Position numbers and translations under genes: made by a program
In this document: positions 27,181 to 38,100 of the stretch, piece by piece
Numbering within the stretch: the first letter of the stretch is position 1
How the letters are laid out: each line of letters opens with the position of its first letter
DNA from: Aurelia coerulea
Taxonomy: Eukaryota; Cnidaria; Scyphozoa; Semaeostomeae; Ulmaridae
Assembly (NCBI GenBank): GCA_039566865.1
Contig: CM076945.1
Coordinates: 6,809,501 to 6,873,500, forward strand
Length of the DNA: 64,000 nucleotides
Direction of reading: 5' to 3'
Notes under the pieces: model-generated
Seen by the model: only the letters and a program-made list of their open reading frames with translations
The model's database searches: none
Told to the model about the DNA's origin: nothing

Positions 27181-27304
27181 TTAAACGATTACGAGGTCCA
27201 TGCTGGAAAATATTTGGACAGCAGTTTGACGTAAGGACCGAACGCAGTCCGTACAAGGAACTAAGGTCCAAATATTTTCCAGCATGGATCGAGTAATCGT
27301 TTAA
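27181..27304. repeat. Inverted repeat (39-bp arms) inside the SEA intron
   Basis: The left arm 27181-27219 contains TTAAACGATTACGAGGTCCA and the right arm 27266-27304 is its near-perfect complement. The spacer carries GGACCGAACGCAGTCC. A second, larger pairing lies just outside: TTTATTATATGGC near 27312 against GCCATATAATAAA near 27681, with a third nested pair CGGCTTCGAAAATACGG / CCGTATTTTCGAA. This suggests a composite foldback element spanning about 27181-27694. Confidence 0.7.
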
Positions 27305-28058
27305 GAAAGGCTTTATTATATGGCAGAACCTTTTGAGAAAATTGTTCATTGTATTGTATTTTCTATTGTGTCTTTGATCCTGCGCATCACTGTAGTTGGT
27401 GGTTTCGACGTTAGCTACAATGGCATTTTCCTTGTGTATGATTGCAAGTTTGTCTTCACAGTTTACAGTAAAGAATTCTTCGAGGAATAAGCTAAACTTT
27501 GGCTGACAATTCTTGCAGCATAAGCCTACACGAGAAGCTCCTCATTTGTTGTTGATTTTTAAGGCAACGCCCGGTCCAATACGGGTTCGAAAGTACGGCT
27601 TCGAAAATACGGCTTTTGCGGACCGATCAAGAACCAATTAGATTGCTTCGTTGCCGGTCCGAGAAGCCGTATTTTCGAACGCCATATAATAAAGTGTATT
27701 ATCGAACATACACGCAAGTTGGCATAGGAGCGATACTATGATGCTTGTAAGATATTGTATGACAGTTGGTATGATGCTGTTACACATGAACGTGGCAAGA
27801 AACGAGGAGATGATGAAATCGTGAAGCGGTCAACAAACAGAATAAGCTTACAAAAAGGTTCCAGTTTTAACTTCTGGGATCTCAGAAGCAGCTAATCGCT
27901 AAGTCAGCCCATGAATCATAATTTTGTTTTGATTCTAACGATTTTAGCGTCAAATTTAGAGGATTAAATGTCACAACATTATTATGATTAACAACATGCT
28001 TTGAGGATTGTTTAAATCGCACTAGCTGAGTCAAGGTTTTCAACATCGTTGCCTTGGC

Positions 28059-28583
28059 AGCATAGGTTCCAAATCTTTAACTCGGCGTAAAAAGGTGGGT
28101 GTAAAATTCAATGACCTATTTCTTCTGATTGAATGGCTTGAAAGAAACTTTAGATACTTACCTATAATTCTACCGTTGGATTTTCCAGAAATTTTGAATA
28201 TTTTTCAAAATTATAGCGTATTTTATATTTCAGCTCATTTTAGGATGTGACGTCATCAAATTTCTAAATCATAAACCAGATGAGTGACAGATTTTTGCTT
28301 GATACCATATTGTAGGCATTCATAAACTATGGTTTTCTTTGAAACTACTTCATGTTACGTCAAACGGTTTAGAAATTACGATGGTTTTAAGTTTTTTTGA
28401 AAATTTTTGTTGAATTCTTGACAAAGAGGAAAAACATCCTAACTCTGAAAATATTAGAGATTTCAGAAAAGTCCAACGGTAGAATTATAGGGAAATAGCT
28501 AAAGTTTCTTTGAAGTCATTCAGTTCAGAGAAATAGGTCACTCAATTTTACACCAGCCTTTTTAAATATTTGAAACCTATGCT
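28059..28583. mobile_element. Foldback MITE, AGCATAGG family, copy B
   Basis: The element starts AGCATAGGTTCC and ends with the inverse (CCTATGCT). It is flanked by a perfect 9-bp duplication TGCCTTGGC at 28050-28058 and 28584-28592. The subterminal inverted blocks GTGTAAAATTCAATGACCTA and TAGGTCACTCAATTTTACAC show the long foldback arms. There is no coding capacity. It ends about 100 bases before SEA exon 2. Confidence 0.88.
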
Positions 28584-28688
28584 TGCCTTGGCTATATACA
28601 TTTCCAACATTAAGCACGAAAGCTGTATTCATCATATGCAGCACTGCCTGAACAACTTGCGATTAATCAAAGCTTTCTCTCTCTTTAG

Positions 28689-28750
28689 CTTGATTCTAAA
28701 TTCAAGATTGCGCGATCTACAGTCGAAAGTGTCACAATAATAGGACTCAG
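28689..28750 (+). CDS. SEA domain, exon 2 of 3 (62 bases)
   Basis: A tiny exon between CTCTTTAG and GTAAAT, phase 0 to 2, encoding LDSKFKIARSTVESVTIIGL plus AG of an Arg codon. Without it, exons 26226-26374 (phase 0 end) and 30292-30428 (phase 2 start) cannot be joined in frame; with it they read straight through, giving the expected SEA helix and the G-x-R-x-GS turn. It has no start codon and is too short for ORF-based gene finding. Confidence 0.85.
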
Positions 28751-29017
28751 GTAAATTTAATCGATTTATGAAATCATTGCTCATCTTGTTAAGCGCTCTT
28801 GGTTCCAATAAACCTTCAGTAGATACAGATCAAACAAATGTGCATCATTTCATAAGTAAACTCCTCCATGGGAAAGAACGGAGAGAAGAATCAGCATGTG
28901 AGACGTTAAACAAACTAAATATTTTGAATTTCATTGTCTCCTTCTGCATGAAACATCTAAGCTGGTAGTATCACTCTTAGGAAGTCACTAAGATGTTAGC
29001 AGGACCAAAGGTACATA

Positions 29018-29301
29018 CCTTGTATGAATTGTGTTTATTCGCAGTCTTGTTTTCGTGGCAGAAGTTGCCGTCCTATCGAGATAACATAAGAATGATTTTG
29101 TGGTTTCAAATTTCGGTATTGATGTAATACGATGTCAAATGTCCAAAGAGATGCCCACAGGGAACCAGGCAGTGTGATTTTTGATTGGTCGACACAGACA
29201 GACGTTAGATTTTGAGAATCAACATGAATTAATAGGACAGGAATTACTCTGTGTACTATGTCACGAAAACAGAACTGCGAATAAACACAATTCATACAAG
29301 G
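29018..29301. mobile_element. MITE with CCTTGTATGAATTGTG termini, TA flanks
   Basis: A 284-base element whose first roughly 40 bases (CCTTGTATGAATTGTGTTTA, TTCGCAG, then a CTTGTTTTCGTG-like stretch) pair with its last roughly 40. TA dinucleotides flank both sides (29016-29017 and 29302-29303). Termini of this length with TA duplication suggest a Tc1/mariner-type passenger. No transposase frame is seen. Confidence 0.75.
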
Positions 29302-30291
29302 TAGGCGCCCATGATTCGCCTTGTATTTAGGTAACTTTTATGTATTACTCGTACAAACTTCAAAATTGTGTGAATACCTGCTTGTAAGAATTACCAATAA
29401 CAACATTCAGGGGGTGCTACAATCTGGGTTTACTCAGAAAGTTTGCTATCGAAATGTTTACGATTGTCGTCAATAACAACTTACGTAGGCAAGGCCTTCT
29501 TATATGAATCCTGTAAAGTCCTGAAATCATGAACTCAAAATAGTAACCCTTGCGTGACAAGTTGGTTGTTTCATTGCCTTTTGATTAAGTCAATTGACCA
29601 TAGAAAAAATGCTGCTTTCTATACTGCTCATGCACTGGTGACCACGGTCCGCAGTCATAACCTGACAGCCACAATAAGGCCCGCGAAGGTTGTTGAAAAC
29701 ACCCAGACAAGCAGACGAACAAATAAAACAGAATCGTTTCCAAAGCTATTGCACTAAAATATTATGCTGCTTTGCAGCAATAATACCTGATATCCGTAAA
29801 AATGTAGACGCTATTGAATAATCAGCAAAATTCATTTGCAATATCAATATAAGCAATTTTTCGCGAATCGCTAAATGATCAAATTATGGCAAATAAGTCT
29901 CCTTTTACCGATGCCTTGTTTTAAAGCATGCTACAAAAATTCACATATAATCATCAGATTAATTTCTTTGCCAAAATGAGGCATCTTACTTGATCTGATA
30001 TACAAGAAAGCAATAGACACTGTTATGCAATGCTCCAATTTTAATGAAAATTCCCAAAATTACGACTTATAGTAAAGATCTTAAAGATCTCATTTTATAC
30101 CGCTAAAGTAATGAGAATAGTAGGTCATCACTCCTAAAAGTGGTTTTATCATTTGTAAACGAAGCAAAAAGAATTTTTAATTTCAGGCATAATGATTAAA
30201 TTTTGATTTTTTCCAGTACATTTATTGGCGTCAATTACTTTTTAATCACATCTTTCATTTGTTAATTTCTCGTCGCCTTCTTTGACCCTAG

Positions 30292-30428
30292 GACTGGAAG
30301 TTTGATTATTGATATAGAGGTGAAGTTCAATGCGCCTCGTACGGAAACACTTACAAGCCTAGAAGCAGCCTTCTTACAAGCAGTCAATGGCTCCTTGTTG
30401 GGATATGTTGCAGATGTTCGACTCACAG
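30292..30428 (+). CDS. SEA domain, exon 3 of 3, with G-S autoproteolysis-like motif
   Basis: The exon (phase 2 to 1) starts after CCCTAG and ends CTCACAG|GTACGA. It encodes TGSLIIDIEVKFNAPRTETL, then TSLEAAFLQAVNGSLLGYVA and DVRLTG. The GSLII turn followed by an alternating beta strand matches the SEA cleavage site (G|S-V-V-V in MUC1-type SEA domains), and the Leu-rich helix with GxLGxxxVDxxxL-like end closes the fold. If it self-cleaves, the huge N-terminal EGF array would be held only noncovalently. The match is by motif and not tested by profile. Confidence 0.82.
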
Positions 30429-30866
30429 GTACGATGTCGTTGCTCCCTTAAAAGTTGTGATTTAAAAAAAATTCTCTTTAATTTAATCTGTACGGTAAAC
30501 AATTTGATCTAGGATTTGCGAGCAAGTATTGGCATCTTAACCATTTGAATCCCTATTTAACGTCATCATCATCATCATCGTTATCTTCATCGCCATATTT
30601 ATTTCTTACAGCAGGTATCAAATTACAAAATATCAGTGCAGATGTAGACTTACAAATAAAACAAAGCTGGATTCAGTTACTTAGTAATTGAAGCTTTCAT
30701 TGTGAGCACTTATTTTTGATAAGCCTGATTATGTGGTTTGTTATATCTGAATGGTTGTTATATCGGGGTTCGTTTTATCACAATTCAACAGGATATTTAT
30801 TGTATCAAAACTCTCTAGAGTGATCATCAAAAACTGAATGATTATACAGTGCAAAATTCTTTTCAG

Positions 30867-30989
30867 ATACTGATGAATGTATTCTTGGTACTCATGATTG
30901 CAGCAGTAATGCAAATTGTACAAATACTGATGGCTCATTTACCTGCAACTGCAATTCTGGATACACTGGAAATGGAACATCATGCACAG
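30867..30989 (+). CDS. Single-EGF exon after SEA
   Basis: Phase 1-1, 123 bases, after TTTTCAG. It encodes DTDEC...GTHDCSSNANCTNTDGSF...CNCNSGYTGNGTSC, a cbEGF with the Asp-Thr-Asp-Glu calcium motif and the hydroxylation consensus. It is diverged from the array exons at many sites, unlike the EGFs from 31393 onward. Confidence 0.85.
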
Positions 30990-31059
30990 GTTTGAACCAT
31001 TTTGATTTCCATAGTTTTTATATTCTTTTAATTAAGCAACATACGAAATACTACTTAAT

Positions 31060-31224
31060 CAGTGGCAGACATTTGGGGGGGGGGGGCGATGGAGTGCGAT
31101 CGCCCCCCCCCCCCCCAATGTTGGCTGGAAGAAAGATCTTTGTTCGAAAACAATAGAATTAAACAATGCTTTTAACTGAAACAATAGCTCTGCCCCCCAA
31201 AATTTGGCAAAGTGTCCGCCACTG
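31060..31224. mobile_element. hAT-like MITE (CAGTGGC termini)
   Basis: A 165-base element with CAGTGGCAGACA at the left and TGTCCGCCACTG at the right. The flanks TACTTAAT (31052-31059) and CACTTAAT (31225-31232) match in seven of eight positions. CAGTGGCGG-type ends with 8-bp duplications are typical of hAT transposons. A G11/C14 run pair forms a long G:C stem just inside the left end. Confidence 0.8.
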
Positions 31225-31392
31225 CACTTAATAAATCTTTTTATAAAACTTGCAAAATATGAATGCACAATGAGAATTCCAATAAGCATTAATTTTCTTT
31301 CTATTTCGTTACAAACCGTTGAATATCTACCGTTCTTGAATCGGACTGTAAAAATACGTGAATTCGTTTTCAAGTAAATAAATTTATTTCAG

Positions 31393-31515
31393 ATAACAAT
31401 GAATGTAGTCTTGGTATTCATAATTGTCATAACAATGCGACATGTAGTAATACAAATGGATCGTTTACTTGCGCTTGCAACACTGGATACAATGGAAACG
31501 GATTCACATGTACAG
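31393..31515 (+). CDS. Single-EGF exon
   Basis: Phase 1-1, 123 bases, after TATTTCAG. It encodes [40 protein letters not shown]. Close to the array consensus but with Gly-Ile-His and Asn substitutions. The 3' intron (31516-32254) holds no feature I recognise. Confidence 0.87.
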
Positions 31516-32254
31516 GTACAACCAAGATCAATAACGTTTTTTCTACTGCATAGCTTCTTGCTTTATATTGATCTGTCAAATTGAATCCGACGAATTGCAC
31601 CTGGTGGCTATTTTCATAGATAATAGTGCCATGTTTGTATAGAGATGCTTTTTTGACATTTGGTGATATAGTTTCTTGGAAGTTTGTAACATTTTTTTAT
31701 CAATTAAAACACAGAAACATGCAACGATACAACTATTGTGCCACTCATTGAAGGAAAGGACACGTAGTCAGCGAGTTCCCACAATGAGTGACGTTTAATT
31801 ACAATTAAGTAAGGAATTAAATGCAAAAGAAAAAGTACAATTGAAAGGAACGAAAACGAAAAGCCTGATCGCTGAGCAGAACTGAGGCTGCTTGATAAAA
31901 CGGCTGACCAAAATCCGGTCCGACAGGGATCCCTTGAACTGTAGAGAAAGAATTGGTCCTATATATTCATACAGTTGCCAAATAGCAACATCTGGTTGGA
32001 TGGACATGTTGTCCAGCAGGACCAACTACCCAATCGATACATTTCGTAATTAAGAAATCCCACTCCAGGTTGGATGGACGATCGATCAACCATTCCACAA
32101 ACAGCCTCTACTATATAAAACGTACGGATTTCTCAATATATTGAATGGTTGCTTGTATTATCATTCTATTATCTATCACTGGAAAGGAAGGGCTTCCATA
32201 CAACATTAGATGACATAGTTCTTTGTAACATTTCAACCCTTACCTATGTTTCAG

Positions 32255-32377
32255 ATAATAACGAGTGTTCTCTTGGTACTCATAATTGTCACGACAATGC
32301 GACATGTGATAATACGGATGGATCATTTACTTGTGCTTGTGACACCGGATACAGTGGAAACGGAGTGACATGTACAG
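32255..32377 (+). CDS. Single-EGF exon, array-like
   Basis: Phase 1-1, 123 bases, after TATGTTTCAG. It encodes [40 protein letters not shown]. Its downstream intron (GTAGGCAGAAAATAAG..., ending in GAAGATGAAGTTTGAAG) is recognisably the intron of the upstream tandem array, so this is the same duplication family outside the main array. Confidence 0.88.
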
Positions 32378-32562
32378 GTAGGCAGAAAATAAGCGTTGCT
32401 GTAAATTTGAGTTTTTGTTGTTGTATTTTGCAGATATTATTCGACCTTTGCTTAATATTTTGGAAGTATTTGTTTTTGGAATATCATTGGTTTAGCGTAG
32501 GGATCTTGTTATACTTAGAAGATGAAGTTTGAAGTTTGATTATTTGTGCTCTCTTTTTTCAG

Positions 32563-32685
32563 ATAACAACGAGTGTACTCTTGGTGCTCATAATTGTCAT
32601 AACAATGCGACATGTTCTAATACGGATGGATCATTTACTTGCGCTTGTGACACTGGATATAGCGGAAACGGAGTGACATGTACAG
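32563..32685 (+). CDS. Single-EGF exon, array-like
   Basis: Phase 1-1, 123 bases, nearly identical in nucleotides to the main-array exon apart from Thr to Ala (GGTGCTCAT). It lies between array-type introns. Its 3' intron is lengthened by a MITE (32718-32897). Confidence 0.88.
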
Positions 32686-32717
32686 GTAAGGAGAAAATTG
32701 GTTTTTTTTTTGTTAAT

Positions 32718-32897
32718 AGACCTTTTAGCTATTCTATAAAAGAGTCTGGATCGAACGTTATTTTTATGCATTTTTATATGCGACGTTCGATCGAGTGGCG
32801 ATAGAGCTTCTATCACTATTGTGCACATTCGAAAATTCTACAAAATGTAGCAAAATAGCGTTCCATTCTGATTCTTTTCAGAATAGCTAAAAGGTCT
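32718..32897. mobile_element. MITE with AGACCTTTTAGCTATTCT termini, copy 1
   Basis: A 180-base insertion in an array-type intron. The left end AGACCTTTTAGCTATTCT is complementary to the right end AGAATAGCTAAAAGGTCT. It contains GAGTCTGGATCGAACG and CGTTCGATCGAGTGGCG. The uninterrupted intron would read GTTAATTGG, which implies a 2-bp AT duplication. It is related to 43195-43310 and to the 116-bp satellite at 44319-45130. Confidence 0.85.
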
Positions 32898-33053
32898 ATT
32901 GGAGTTTTTGTTGTTGTATCTTACAGATATTATTTGTTATATGTTTAAACGTTTTTAAGTATTTGTTCTTGGAATGTTGTTGGTTTTTTATGGATCTTGT
33001 TATACTTAGAAGATGAAGTTTGAGATCTGATCATTTGTGCTCTTATTTTTCAG

Positions 33054-33176
33054 ATAACAACGAGTGTACTCTTGGTACTCACAATTGTCATAACAATGCG
33101 ACATGTTCTAATACGGATGGATCATTTACTTGCTCTTGTGACACTGGATATAGCGGAAACGGAGTGACATGTACAG
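33054..33176 (+). CDS. Single-EGF exon, array-like
   Basis: Phase 1-1, 123 bases, after TTTTTCAG. It matches the array exon except Ala to Ser in the C-x-C pair (TCSC). The following intron is a full array-type intron (GTTAATTGGGG, TTTTGCAGATATTATTCG, TTTTAAGGGATCTTG). Confidence 0.88.
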
Positions 33177-33359
33177 GTAGGCATAAAATAGGTTTTGTTG
33201 TTAATTGGGGTTTTTGTTGTTGTATTTTGCAGATATTATTCGATTTATGTTTCATAGTTTTGAAGTATTTGTTTTTGGAATATTGTTTGCTTTTAAGGGA
33301 TCTTGTTATACTTAGAAGATGAAGTTTGAGATCTGATTAATTGTGCTCTCATTTTTCAG

Positions 33360-33482
33360 ATAACAACGAGTGTACTCTTGGTACTCATAATTGTCATAAC
33401 AATGCGACATGTTCTAATACGAATGGATCATTTACTTGCGCTTGTGACACTGGATATAGAGGAAGCGGAGTGAATTGTATAG
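33360..33482 (+). CDS. Single-EGF exon, array-like, diverging 3' half
   Basis: Phase 1-1, 123 bases. The first two thirds match the array consensus; the last third encodes [11 protein letters not shown], with Gly to Ser in the usual GNG turn. The donor is ATAG|GTAGGCAG. Confidence 0.87.
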
Positions 33483-33663
33483 GTAGGCAGAAAATAAGTA
33501 TTTTTATTAATTTCAATTTTGTTATTGTATTTTGCAGATGTTTTTCGATCTATGTTTAAAAGTTTTGAAGCATTTGTTTTTGGAATATTATTTGATTTGT
33601 ATATGGACCTTGTTATAGTAGATGCAGTTTGAAATTTGATTATTTGTGTTCTTATTTTTTCAG

Positions 33664-33786
33664 ACAATAACGAGTGTACTCTTGGTACTCATAATTGTCA
33701 CGACAATGCGACATGTAATAATACGGATGGATCATTTACTTGCGCTTGTGACGCTGGATATAGTGGAGACGGAGTTACATGTACAG
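33664..33786 (+). CDS. Single-EGF exon immediately before the mucin domain
   Basis: Phase 1-1, 123 bases, after TTTTTTCAG. It encodes [40 protein letters not shown], a standard cbEGF. The next exon, 1.35 kb away, is the Ser/Pro-rich mucin exon. Confidence 0.87.
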
Positions 33787-35136
33787 GTAGGATATAAATG
33801 ATCTTGTTATTTTTTGTGTCCTTCCTTTGATGTTATCGAGATCTTTGTTTTGAAGCTATCTTGTTTTTTTTATGACTGCAGCCTTGTAAGTGTTGTTCCT
33901 TTTCTGACATGAGAATTGGTCCTCTCTGCGATTAATGTTGTGGAAGACCGTTCTGGACCTTATTAGCTAATTTTACTGAACTTTGTTCAGATCTTAGTGA
34001 AAGAAACGTTTGGAAATTCGTGCGCAATTTTAGAGATATGCTTAACTCAATACGCCCCTCCAGTGTTGGCGTAGAGAATACAAGGCACTTTCTGTTGCTG
34101 TGCCCGTCTTTTCATATTCAATGTTGTTAGCTTTTCTATGGACGTTTTGGAATAATTAGTTCTGACAAAGCTTTTTTGTATAGTGAGGAAGAGCATAATA
34201 TACTAGAGCTGTCTATGTGGTACATCTACAGGACTGATCGATTTGTTTCATGTCCAAGTCTATTTTTGAAAAAGTCCCAATTTGTAAAGCTCCTTTTCTT
34301 GTAGCTCTTTCTTTGTATTGGCCGCAGGATGGTCCAAGTCTTTTGCTCACTTTCGTATTGGTTTTGAAGTTTTCGTAAACTAGCTTGTACTTCATAGTAC
34401 ATTTAACTTGTCTTGTAAATGTTTATGGGACATTGGAAACCTTATTCTGGTTGAATAAAAAATAGCCCTTGTCTTTTTAAGGCTTCTGCCCCCTGAATAT
34501 ATAAGCAATGATATTTTATGATATCTTATTTAATGGCTAACATGTTCAATTGTTTTTAGAGCGTTTCCTGGTTGAAATCTGTCACTACGTTGAGATTTTA
34601 GTGGCGATTTTCTGAAAGAAATCCCATCCTGAAACCTTTAAAAACCTCATAAAATCACAAGCAAGATTTCTTAATATGTTTATCTTACAGCAATGACTTG
34701 AGAGCGCTTTAGCAGATCCTATCCTTTTCGCTGAATGAAAACGTCTTCCCCCTAGTATGAATAACTTATTCAGGGGGATTCCATTCTTCCAAGAGGACAA
34801 AATACTTAAATGCATGTAAGAGTCATTATTGCTAGGTAGAAAAAGAAAGGGAAATATTCCTCGTTGTTTTTATTCTTTTTGGCAGGTTTTCGCTTCAGTG
34901 AAAAATCTCCCATATCAACGGGAAGGAATGGCTTATTAAAGCCGGTTAAATTACTGAAGCTAATGGATATGTCGGTACTAAGATTTGATATTTTTCAATT
35001 TTATATCGTTGATAAACAGGAAGCAGCATTTTTTCAAACGCCGGGCCTTTTTATTGACTAACCCAGTAGACTTGCATTGAATTTGTAGTCATGTAATGAT
35101 TTTCGTTACTTATGATATATTTCATTTATATTACAG
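33787..35136 (+). other. 1.35-kb intron, no recognised content
   Basis: The intron begins GTAGGATATAAATG and ends TATATTACAG. I find no EGF-like cysteine spacing, inverted repeat or tandem repeat in it. Confidence 0.5.
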
Positions 35137-38100
35137 AGATTGTTGTTGTCATGTCAAGTACAGTTCTCGAACCAACCTCATCTATCATTGCTCCAAGTTC
35201 AAGTTTCGTTGAAATACAGCCAAGTTCCAGCATTGATCCAACATCAAGTTCTGTTGACGTGCAGCCAAGTTCCAGCCTTGTTCCAGCATCAAGTTTCGTT
35301 GAAGTACAGCCAAGTTCAAGCATTGATCCAACATCAAGTTCTGTCGAGGTGCAGCCAAGTTCCAGCGTTGTTCCAGCATCAAGTTCTGTTGAGGTGCAGC
35401 CAAGTTCAAGCGTTGTTCCAACATCGAGTTCTGTTGAGGTGCAGCCAAGTTCCAGCGTTGTTCCAGCATCAAGTTCTGTTGAGGTGCAGACAAGTTCCAG
35501 CGTTGTTCCAGCATCAAGTTCTGTTGAGGTGCAGCCAAGTTCCAGCGTTGTTCCAACATCAAGTTCTGTTGAGGTGCAGCCAAGTTCCAGCGTTGTTCCA
35601 GCATCAAGCTCCATTGAAGTACAGCCAAGTTCAAGCGTTGTTCCAACATCAAGTTCTGTTGAGGTGCAGCCAAGTTCAAGCGTTGTTACAGCATCAAGCT
35701 CCATTGAAGTACAGCCAAGTTCAAGCGTTGTTCCAACATCAAGCTCTGTTGAGGTGCAACCAAGTTCAAGCGTTGTTCCAACATCAAGTTCTGTTGAGGT
35801 GCAGCCAAGTTCCAGCGTCGTTCCAGCATCAAGCTCCATTGAAGTACAGCCAAGTTCAAGCGTTGTTCCAACATCAAGTTCTGTTGAGGTGCAACCAAGT
35901 TCCAGCGTTGTTCCAGCATCAAGCTCCATTGAAGTACAGCCAAGTTCAAGCGTTGTTCCAACATCAAGTTCTGTCGAGGTGCAACCAAGTTCCAGCGTTG
36001 TTCCAACATCAAGCTCCATTGAAGTACGGCCAAGTTCAAGCGTTGTTCCAACATCAAGTTCTGTTGAGGTGCAACCAAGTTCCAGTGTTGTTCCAGCATC
36101 AAGCTCCATTGAAGTACAGCCAAGTTCAAGCGTTGTTCCAACATCAAGCTCCATTGAAGTACAGCCAAGTTCAAGCGTTGTTCCAACATCAAGTTCTGTT
36201 GAGGTGCAGCCAAGTTCCAGCGTTGTTCCAGCATCAAGCTCCATTGAAGTACAGCCAAGTTCAAGCGTTGTTCCAACATCAAGTTCTGTCGAGGTGCAGC
36301 CAAGTTCCAGCGTTGTTCCAGCATCAAGCTCCATTGAAGTACAGCCAAGTTCAAGCGTTGTTCCAACATCAAGTTCTGTTGAGGTGCAACCAAGTTCCAG
36401 CGTTGTTCCAGCATCAAGTTTCGTTGAAGTGCAGCCAAGTTCGAGCCTTGTTCCAAGTTCAAGTTTTGTTGAAGTACCACCAAGTTCAAGCATTGATCCA
36501 ACATCAAGTTCTGTTGAGTTGCAGCCAAGTTCCAGTGTTGTTCCAGCATCAAGCTTCATTGACGTACAGCCAAGTTCAAGCGTTGTTCCAACATCAAGTT
36601 CTCTTGAGGTGCAGCCAAGTTCCAGCCTTGTTCCAGCATCAAGTTTCGTTGAAGTACAGCCAAGTTCAAGCGTTGCTCCAACATCAAGTTCTGTTGAGGT
36701 GCAGCCAAGTTCCAGCGTTGTTCCAGCATCAAGCTCTATTGAAGTACAGCCAAGTTCAAGCGTTGTTCCAACATCAAGTTCTGTTGAGGTGCAGCCAAGT
36801 TCCAGCGTTGTTCCAGCATCAAGCTCCATTGAAGTACAGCCAAGTTCAAGCGTTGTTCCAACATCAAGTTCTGTCGAGGTGCAGCCAAGTTCCAGCGTTG
36901 TTCTAGCATCAAGCTCCATTGAAGTACAGCCAAGTTCGAGCCGTGTTCCAAGTTCAAGTTTTGTTGAAGTACAACCAAGTTCAAGCGTTGTTCCAACATC
37001 AAGTTCTGTTGAGGTGCAGCCAAGTTCCAGCCTTGTTCCAGCATCAAGTTTCGTTGAAGTGCAGCCAAGTTCGAGCGTTGTTCCAGCATCAAGCTCCATT
37101 GAAGTACAGCCAAGTTCAAGCGTTGTTCCAACATCAAGTTCTGTTGAGGTGCAGCCAAGTTCCAGCGTTGTTCCAGCATCAAGCTCCATTGAAGTACAGC
37201 CAAGTTCAAGCGTTGTTCCAACATCAAGTTCTGTCGAGGTGCAGCCAAGTTCCAGCGTTGTTCTAGCATCAAGCTCCATTGAAGTACAGCCAAGTTCAAG
37301 CGTTGTTCCAACATCAAGTTCTGTTGAGGTGCAACCAAGTTCCAGCGCTGTTCCAGCATCAAGCTTCGTTGAAGTGCAGCCAAGTTCGAGCCTTGTTCCA
37401 AGTTCAAGTTTTGTTGAAGTACAACCAAGTTCAAGCGTTGTTCCAACATCAAGTTCTGTTGAGGTGCAGCCAAGTTCCAGCCTTGTTCCAGCATCAAGTT
37501 TCGTTGAAGCGCAGCCAAGTTCGAGCCTTGTTCCAAGTTCAAGTTTTGTTGAGGTACAGCCAAGTTCAAGCATCGATCCAACATCAAGTTCTGTTGAGGT
37601 GCAGCCAATTTCCAGCGTTGTTCCAGCATCAAGTTCTGTTGAGGTGCAGACAAGTTCCAGCGTTGTTCCAGTATCAAGCTTCGTTGAAGTACAGCCAAGT
37701 TCAAGTGTTGTTCCAGGATCAAGTTCTGTTGAAGTGCAGCCAAGTTCGAGCATTGTTCCAACATCAAGTTTCGTTGCAGTACAGCCAAGTTCAAGCATTG
37801 ATCTAACATCAAGTTCTGTTGAGGTGCAGGCAAGTTCCAGCCTTGTTCCAACATCAAGTTCTGTTGAAGTGCAGGCAAGTTCAAGCATTGATCCAACATC
37901 AAGTTCTGTTGAAGTGCAGGCAAGTTCCAGCGTTGTTCCATCATCAAGCTTCGTTGAAGTACATCCAAGTCCGAGCATTGATCCAACATCAAGTTCTGTT
38001 GAGGTGCAGCCAAGTTCAAGCCTTGTTCCAAGTTCAAGTTTCGTTGAAGTACAGCCAAGTTCAAGCATTGATCCAACATCAAGTTTTGTTGAGGTGCGGC

